A stretch of 64,000 bases of DNA from Rheinheimera sp. 4Y26. GTDB lineage: Bacteria > Pseudomonadota > Gammaproteobacteria > Enterobacterales > Alteromonadaceae. Location: assembly GCF_025245835.1 (NCBI RefSeq), contig NZ_JAOBWS010000005.1, positions 124,001-188,000 on the forward strand. Direction: 5' to 3'. The notes beneath the pieces were generated by a model. It ran no database searches, had not been told where the DNA came from, and saw only the letters and a program-made list of their open reading frames with translations. The position numbers and the translations under genes were made by a program. Positions 59,242 to 64,000 of the stretch are shown here, one piece after another; within the stretch, counting starts at the first letter, position 1, and each line of letters starts with the position of its first letter.

Positions 59242-60486
59242 ATGTTAACAGCCGTAATACTGGGCCTGGTTGCCCTAGCTTTTGTGCTCATCGTTATAGA
59301 GGATATTATCCACGTAAACAAGGCAAAAACGACACTTTTTTTCGGTACTCTGTGCTGGATTTTAGCATTTATTTTTCCAATGCATGGTGCTACAAGTGCC
59401 GAAGTTAGCGAGCAGTTAAACCATAACCTGTTAGAAATAGCCACTTTGTGGTTGTTTTTGATGTCAACTATGACTTTTGTCGCTTATCTCAATAGCAAAG
59501 GTTTTATTTCGCAAATGGTGCAGCGCATGTTGCCGTCCGAGTTATCGGAACGTCGGTTGATGTTTATCATCGCCGCTTTTGCCTTTGTGTTTTCATCTTT
59601 TGCCGACAACGTCACGGCCACTCTGGTGTCAATTGCGGTGATTGCCAGTTTAAAAATGGATGTGAAAAAACGCATCAAATACGCCACCCTGATTATTTTT
59701 GCGGTGAACAGTGGTGGTGTGTCGCTTATTACCGGTGATGTGACCACGCTGATGTTTTTCCTGGCCGGAAAAGTGACTATCGGACATTTATTATTGCTGG
59801 TTATACCGGCATTTTTTGCTGTTGCCGTGCTGGCCATTTTGTTATCGCGCGGCATGAAAGACCGGATTGTCATTGAAAAATCAACCAAACCTATTGAAAA
59901 AGCCGATGCCATTATTGCCGGTATTTTTGCCGCCACCATCGGCTCAACCTTGCTGTTTAATATTCTGTTCCAAATCCCACCGGTATTAACCTTCTTGTTT
60001 GGCCTTGGCATTATGTTCTTAAGTGCACAGTATTTATTACGCAAAAAAGCCACTCAGAGCATTCTGAATTATGTGCGGGAAGTGGAGTTTGAAACTCTGT
60101 TGTTTTTCTTGGGTGTGTTGTTGCTCGTTGGTATTTTAAAAGAAGTCGGTTTCCTGGCTAACTTTACTAACCTGTACAACGTATTACCGCCACTGCAGGC
60201 CAACTATCTGATGGGCATATCGTCTGCACTGATTGATAACGTGCCGCTGACGGCTGCGTTGTTAAAAGCCGATTTAACCATGAATACCTCTGAGTGGTTG
60301 CTGTTAACCTATGCCACAGGTGTGGGGGGGTCTATGTTAATTATCGGCTCTGCCGCCGGTATTATTGCTATGAGCAAAATTAAAGAACTGACTTTTGGCA
60401 GCTACTTTAAAATGGCTGGTTATCTGCTGTTTGCTTATTCACTCGGTTATAGCGGCGTTTATATTTTTGGCCAGTTCGCCAATTAA
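59242..60486 (+). CDS. nhaD: Na+/H+ antiporter NhaD
   Basis: A 414-aa polytopic inner-membrane protein of the NhaD/ArsB-type ion transporter superfamily with about 11-12 helices. FSSFADNVTATLVSIAVIAS near residue 113 and VNSGGVSLITGDVTTLMFFL near 155 are NhaD motifs. SALIDNVPLTAALLKADL near 330 and ATGVGGSMLIIGSAAGIIAM near 355 form the inverted-repeat partners with the Asp-Asn and Thr/Ser residues involved in cation exchange. NhaD expels Na+ or Li+ for protons and is common in marine bacteria. ATG 59242 has TGGTGA upstream. Followed by a terminator. Confidence 0.9.
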   Translation: MLTAVILGLVALAFVLIVIEDIIHVNKAKTTLFFGTLCWILAFIFPMHGATSAEVSEQLNHNLLEIATLWLFLMSTMTFVAYLNSKGFISQMVQRMLPSELSERRLMFIIAAFAFVFSSFADNVTATLVSIAVIASLKMDVKKRIKYATLIIFAVNSGGVSLITGDVTTLMFFLAGKVTIGHLLLLVIPAFFAVAVLAILLSRGMKDRIVIEKSTKPIEKADAIIAGIFAATIGSTLLFNILFQIPPVLTFLFGLGIMFLSAQYLLRKKATQSILNYVREVEFETLLFFLGVLLLVGILKEVGFLANFTNLYNVLPPLQANYLMGISSALIDNVPLTAALLKADLTMNTSEWLLLTYATGVGGSMLIIGSAAGIIAMSKIKELTFGSYFKMAGYLLFAYSLGYSGVYIFGQFAN

Positions 60487-60488
60487 AA

Positions 60489-60525
60489 CTCACACCAAAA
60501 AAACGGAGCTGATGCTCCGTTTTTT
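60489..60525 (+). terminator. Terminator after nhaD
   Basis: Stem ACGGAGC/GCTCCGT followed by T8; an A-run precedes it. Confidence 0.88.
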
Positions 60526-60688
60526 TTGCGCTTTTTATTTAAAAACAGGGAGTGACAGCGGTTTAGATTGGACAGAAACAAAGGCTTGCAGTGCGGGTTA
60601 CTCCGCGTGGGTTAGATATAGACATCTAAAAGTCTGTTGCCTTTTGTAACAAACTGCAGTATCTTGGCCGCGTCAATCATATTCGATA

Positions 60689-60855
60689 GACCAGAAGAGG
60701 AGCGTTCACCAGGTAGTTCAGGCTAGGTAGCTATAAACCTTAACCTGAATAATGGGGATGAACGCCGAGGATAAGCTGCCATAGCAACAGCTTGTCCGGT
60801 CAAAAGGGTTGAATCCCTGCGACTGTCACCTGCAACCCGGTGGAGAGCTTCTGGC
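60689..60855 (+). ncRNA. Lysine riboswitch (L box) aptamer of lysC
   Basis: The sequence follows the E. coli lysC L box piece by piece: CCAGAAGAGGAGCG at 60691-60704, GGGGATGAACGCCGAGG near 60754, AGGGTTGAATCCCTGCGACT near 60805 followed by GTCACC, and GGTGGAGAGCTTCTGG at the 3' end. The closing P1 helix is CCAGAAG/CTTCTGG (60691-60697 with 60848-60854). Binding of lysine to such an aptamer represses lysC. Immediately upstream of lysC, as expected. Confidence 0.93.
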
Positions 60856-60967
60856 CTTTGTTCGTCTGTTATCAGGCTGCAACACATAGCTTTTGGCTGT
60901 GGTCGCAGCCTGGTGATCATGCTGCAAATGCCATGCTCTGCTTATGTTTTTTATAAGGAGAGAAACC
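60856..60967 (+). promoter_or_regulatory. lysC riboswitch expression platform with SD-sequestering hairpin
   Basis: A stem AGGCTGC/GCAGCCT (60874-60880 with 60905-60911) is followed by CTCTGCTTAT (60936-60945) that pairs, with one mismatch, with ATAAGGAGAG (60953-60962), loop GTTTTTT. This buries the Shine-Dalgarno AAGGAG (60955-60960) of lysC. No strong U-tract terminator is present, so control at translation initiation is the likelier mode. Which fold lysine favours is inferred from the known repression of lysC. Confidence 0.7.
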
Positions 60968-62356
60968 TTGTTAAATCCGCAAAATACCTCTGCAGCAGCC
61001 GCTGCGCCAGTCGTAAACCCTGACGCTTTTATCGTTGCCAAATTCGGTGGCACCAGCGTGGCCGATTTTACTGCCATGTCGCGTTGTGCAGACATTATTC
61101 TGGCTGATCCTAATATCAAACTGATAGTGGTCAGCGCCAGCTCAGGCGTCACCAACTTATTGGTTGATATTGCCAAAACATCCGACATCGGCCTTCGGCT
61201 TGCGCATTACAGTGGCATAGAACGTATTACCTACAATGTGCTGCGCCAGTTACAGCAACAACATCTGGTGGGCGCAGCCATCGAACAACTGCTGCTGGAG
61301 TTAAAAACTCTGCTGCAGTTTGAGCGTGAATTCAGCGATGCCGAAAAAGACTTATTGTTGTCTTTTGGTGAGCGGTTAAGTTCTGTGTTGTTTGCCCAGG
61401 TGCTGGCCGAACGCGGCGCAGCGGTCAGCAGTTTTGATGTACGCCGGGTGATGCGTACCGATTCGCGTTTTGGTAAAGCCGAACCACAGATTGAAGCCAT
61501 TGCCGGCTTAACAGTCCAATATCTGTTGCCGCTGTTAAAACAACAGCTGATTGTAACCCAGGGGTTTATTGGTGCTGATGGCAGCGGTCAGACCACCACT
61601 TTAGGCCGGGGTGGCTCAGATTATAGTGCCGCTATTTTAGGTGAAGCCGTGGGAGCGCGGGTGGTGCAAATCTGGACTGATGTGGTGGGTATTTTTACCA
61701 CAGATCCAAGACTCACAAGTGCTGCCCGTTGTATTCCGGAAATCAGCTTTGATGAAGCAGCCGAAATGGCAACTTTTGGCGCCAAAGTATTGCACCCGGC
61801 CACTCTTATTCCGGCAATGCGACAGAATATTCCGGTGTTTGTTGGCTCCAGCCGCGAGCCAGAGGCGGGGGGAACCTGGATCTCCAAACAGGTTGATACC
61901 AAACCTTCCTACCGTGCTATTGCTCTACGTAAAGCCCAGACTTTGATCACGGTAAAAAGCCCTGCCATGCTGCATGCAGCCGGTTTCCTGGCGCGGGTGT
62001 TTGATATTTTAAGTCGCCACCAGATCTCGGTGGATTTAGTCACCACCTCAGAAATCAGTGTGGCCTTAACCCTGGACGATGCGCCGGGCAGTGCTTTTAG
62101 CCATTCGATTGAACCGGCTTTGGCCGAGCTGAAAACTTTTTCAGAAGTGACGGTGGAGCAGGATTTAAGCCTGATTGCAGTGATTGGTAACCATCTGCAC
62201 AGCACCCGTGGTGTCACAGGCTCGCTATTTCAGGCACTGGAAAAAATTAATATGCGGCTGATTTGCCACGGTGCCAGCCGGCATAATTTGTGTTTTCTGG
62301 TGGAAGATAAAGAAGCGGCCACTGTGGTGAAAGAGCTGCATCAGGCACTGTTTTAA
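60968..62356 (+). CDS. lysC: Aspartokinase III, lysine-sensitive (LysC)
   Basis: A 462-aa aspartokinase (E. coli LysC 449 aa) phosphorylating aspartate, the first step to lysine, threonine and methionine. VAKFGGTSVADFTAMSRCAD near residue 23, SFGERLSSVLFA, GFIGADGSGQTTTLGRGGSD near residue 200, DVVGIFTTDPRL, and C-terminal ACT domains (ITVKSPAMLHAAGFLARVFD; LSLIAVIGNHLHSTRGVTGS) that bind lysine. The start is TTG 60968, 7 nt after AAGGAG; the upstream ATG 60944 lies inside the SD-sequestering hairpin. Controlled by the lysine riboswitch and ended by a terminator. Confidence 0.95.
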   Translation: MLNPQNTSAAAAAPVVNPDAFIVAKFGGTSVADFTAMSRCADIILADPNIKLIVVSASSGVTNLLVDIAKTSDIGLRLAHYSGIERITYNVLRQLQQQHLVGAAIEQLLLELKTLLQFEREFSDAEKDLLLSFGERLSSVLFAQVLAERGAAVSSFDVRRVMRTDSRFGKAEPQIEAIAGLTVQYLLPLLKQQLIVTQGFIGADGSGQTTTLGRGGSDYSAAILGEAVGARVVQIWTDVVGIFTTDPRLTSAARCIPEISFDEAAEMATFGAKVLHPATLIPAMRQNIPVFVGSSREPEAGGTWISKQVDTKPSYRAIALRKAQTLITVKSPAMLHAAGFLARVFDILSRHQISVDLVTTSEISVALTLDDAPGSAFSHSIEPALAELKTFSEVTVEQDLSLIAVIGNHLHSTRGVTGSLFQALEKINMRLICHGASRHNLCFLVEDKEAATVVKELHQALF

Positions 62357-62363
62357 ACCAAAT

Positions 62364-62390
62364 AAAAAACCGCCGGTTGGCGGTTTTTTT
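62364..62390 (+). terminator. Terminator after lysC
   Basis: Stem AAACCGCC/GGCGGTTT with GGTT loop and a T-run. Confidence 0.88.
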
Positions 62391-62397
62391 ATCACTA

Positions 62398-62457
62398 CTT
62401 TTTGTAAAGCGAACTTTCTTAAGCAAACTTTTATTAAGCAAACTTTTTTTAGGCAAA
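62398..62457 (-). repeat. 15-bp imperfect tandem array straddling the HDOD-gene stop codon
   Basis: Read on the minus strand the units are TTTGCCTAAAAAAAG, TTTGCTTAATAAAAG, TTTGCTTAAGAAAG (14 nt) and a degenerate TTCGCTTTAC copy. The first unit holds the stop codon (TAA 62451-62449) of the HDOD gene; the second and third repeat the TAA. It is a tandem copy of the gene's own end. Confidence 0.85.
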
Positions 62458-63291
62458 TAATGTTTTGATTTCGTTAAACCGTGCCACAAAATCCGGTGAG
62501 CGGTAGAAATCGGTCGAAGGGATCAACCCAAGTTCAACATAAGGTTTCAGCAGTTGTGCTGTTTCACCTTCACCATGGAAGCGGTTTTGTTTTATGGCAG
62601 AGATACGGATAAAGTCCACGTATGAAGGGTGGGCTGGCTGATAGGCCGGCACATCCCACTGCTCAGCCACTTCAATCAGTTCGTTCGGGAAACCCCAGGT
62701 GCGCAAAATAGTCGCGCCGATTTTGCCGGAAATATTGGTGATAGCACCTTTGATAAAGTTCTCATCACCAAAAATATCCAGCTGTCTTTCCGCCTCGGTC
62801 AGAATGGGTAAAGCACCGATATTGTGCACTAAACCGGCCAGTGTCATGGTGTCGAAGTTTAATGCCGGGTTTTTAAAATTGGCATTATGTTGTGCCATGG
62901 CGGTCAGGGCAAAAGCGGTTAGCTCCAGAGTTTCAGACCAAACCACATCCATTTGTTTTTTGATAAATGCAGTTTTTGATACAAACAGTTGTTCCATTGC
63001 CATGGCTGTCACCACGTTTTTGATATAACGCAGCCCGATACGGGTGGTGGCCTGATGCAAAGAATTCACATGGATACCACGGCCGACAAAAGCGCTGTTG
63101 GCAATTTTCATAATACGCGCCGACAACGCCGGATCATGGGAAATCATGTCGGCCATCTGGTTCAGATTTACATTCGGATCATCCGCCATCTTGCGGATTT
63201 TTAACGCAATTTCCGGAAGGCTGGGTAAGACTAAACTATCGTTGCGGATTTTTTCGACGAGAATGGTTAATAAAGCATTTTGCGCAGTCAT
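62449..63291 (-). CDS. HDOD-domain protein
   Basis: A 280-aa protein made essentially of one HDOD domain, the metal-poor relative of HD hydrolases. LPSLPEIALKIRKMADDPNV near residue 20, ISHDPALSARIMKIANSAFV near 49, ATTRIGLRYIKNVVTAM near 80, LAGLVHNIGALPIL near 150 (H-N in place of the catalytic HD) and ISGKIGATILRTWGFPNELI near 185. Stand-alone HDOD proteins act in signalling or regulation, often tied to c-di-GMP or motility, with partners unknown. Start ATG 63291. Nothing nearby identifies its pathway. Confidence 0.85.
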   Translation of the reverse strand: MTAQNALLTILVEKIRNDSLVLPSLPEIALKIRKMADDPNVNLNQMADMISHDPALSARIMKIANSAFVGRGIHVNSLHQATTRIGLRYIKNVVTAMAMEQLFVSKTAFIKKQMDVVWSETLELTAFALTAMAQHNANFKNPALNFDTMTLAGLVHNIGALPILTEAERQLDIFGDENFIKGAITNISGKIGATILRTWGFPNELIEVAEQWDVPAYQPAHPSYVDFIRISAIKQNRFHGEGETAQLLKPYVELGLIPSTDFYRSPDFVARFNEIKTLFA

Positions 63292-63484
63292 ATCAGAACC
63301 CTGTAACAGCTTGTTGTTATTGGAAAGAGACTTAGTGTTGTTTGATTATTGTCTATTCTTTCTTGCTTTCACAGCAGGATGATTAAAAAAACAGCCTGGC
63401 TAAAAAAATATTTTTATATTCAGGAACAGAGAGTTAGCTTTGATATGTTAAATTTACTTTTGTCCCTGAAATGGCTTTTCCAAC

Positions 63485-63991
63485 TTAGAATTTATCCAGC
63501 AGGCTACGCTGATATTGGCCAGGGTCCAGTTTCAGGCCTGCCTGACGGATCTTATCTTCCAACTGAATCAACTCCAGCTCCAGTTCCTGCAAATTCAGTA
63601 CGTTATCATCCAGCTGCCATAACTGTCTGGAGCCATGGTAGTTGTATAACATAATAATCATGGCATCGACATTGCCGCTGTTGCAGGCCTGCTTCAGGTG
63701 GGTCAGCTTACGGTTAATCAGATTCAGCTCTTGTTTTAAATCCCACACATAAGCCACTTCATAAAAATAAGGGGTGTGTTTTAACTTTTTTAAGCAGGCG
63801 GCGGCAATAAAACCACCAATGCTGACTCCCAGCAGGTTCCAGATAAAGTTGTCACCTTGCGGCCCGCCAAAATAGTGGATCAGCAAACTGGAGATACCAA
63901 CGCCGAGCGCTGCAAAAACCGCTATAGCCGCCACAATAATGACATTCAGGTGACTGCGGTAAGTATCTTTGTTGATGTCTTTAATTTGCAT
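63485..63991 (-). CDS. DUF3087-family membrane protein
   Basis: A 168-aa protein with two N-terminal hydrophobic segments (VIIVAAIAVFAALGVGISSL; FIWNLLGVSIGGFIAAACLK) and a cytoplasmic helical C-terminal half (YVWDLKQELNLINRKLTHLK, MLYNYHGSRQLWQLDDNVLN). I recognise the DUF3087 pattern, function unknown. ATG 63991 is near the window edge, so its promoter is not fully visible. Tail-to-head with the HDOD gene (193-nt gap), same strand. Confidence 0.78.
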   Translation of the reverse strand: MQIKDINKDTYRSHLNVIIVAAIAVFAALGVGISSLLIHYFGGPQGDNFIWNLLGVSIGGFIAAACLKKLKHTPYFYEVAYVWDLKQELNLINRKLTHLKQACNSGNVDAMIIMLYNYHGSRQLWQLDDNVLNLQELELELIQLEDKIRQAGLKLDPGQYQRSLLDKF

Positions 63992-64000
63992 AACAGATGT

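Overview
The window looks like a chromosomal segment of a gammaproteobacterium from or near the Alteromonadales. This is inferred from the mix of gene families: a bpt-aat-infA-clpA-clpS-cspD block, a monomeric NADP isocitrate dehydrogenase, leucine dehydrogenase, DUF4826 and DUF3087 proteins, NhaD, and a lysine riboswitch in front of lysC. A Rheinheimera/Alishewanella-type genome is a guess that only a database search could settle. I see no rRNA, tRNA, insertion sequence, prophage or CRISPR array. Most of the sequence is densely packed core genome.

Layout. 1-4143: the 3' part of recB and a complete recD, overlapping. 4190-7692: a LysR-type regulator divergent from an M24 peptidase, then uppP (undecaprenyl-diphosphate phosphatase). 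7831-21168: a surface-glycan locus. Its leftward operon is wecA-like, flippase, nitroreductase-like protein, polysaccharide pyruvyl transferase. Its rightward operon is a GT4 glycosyltransferase, a WecG/TagA transferase, a GT2 glycosyltransferase, a Wzz-like protein, a Wzy-like polymerase and a second flippase. wecC and a YdcF/ElyC-like gene follow. 21300-25134: an S9 peptidase, leucine dehydrogenase and a DUF4826 protein. 25254-32780: roxA, purB, hflD, mnmA, nudJ (all leftward) and the divergent monomeric icd. 33257-39106: cspD, clpS, clpA, infA, bpt, aat, trxB, which holds most of the bacterial N-degron pathway. 39279-44060: an orphan beta-propeller sensor kinase and a secreted subtilisin. 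44132-48609: trhA, a glycosyltransferase coupled to a Nif3-like gene, elyC and cmoM. 48695-59101: a leftward block of mksF-mksE-mksB (a MukBEF-like condensin) followed by tamA-tamB. 59242-63991: nhaD, a lysine riboswitch with lysC, an HDOD gene and a DUF3087 gene.

How the genes fit together. UppP, the wec/wz genes and the two DUF218 (ElyC/YdcF) genes all concern undecaprenyl-linked glycan synthesis. WecA-like, WecG-like and WecC activities together suggest a repeat unit that starts GlcNAc-ManNAcA, as in enterobacterial common antigen, possibly pyruvylated. ClpS, ClpA, Aat and Bpt cover N-end labelling, recognition and unfolding. TamA and TamB build the envelope translocation/lipid-transport assembly and follow the condensin genes.

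Points most worth a second look: (a) tamA appears to start at an ATT codon behind a perfect AAGGAG; (b) four separate loci carry imperfect 15-bp tandem repeats, three of them coding for pentapeptide repeats and one straddling a stop codon; (c) the condensin operon is the short MksBEF type without an adjacent mksG; (d) a nitroreductase-fold protein is embedded in a glycan operon; (e) lysC has a lysine aptamer followed by a hairpin that covers its Shine-Dalgarno; (f) elyC and cmoM are divergent with only 6 nt between start codons.
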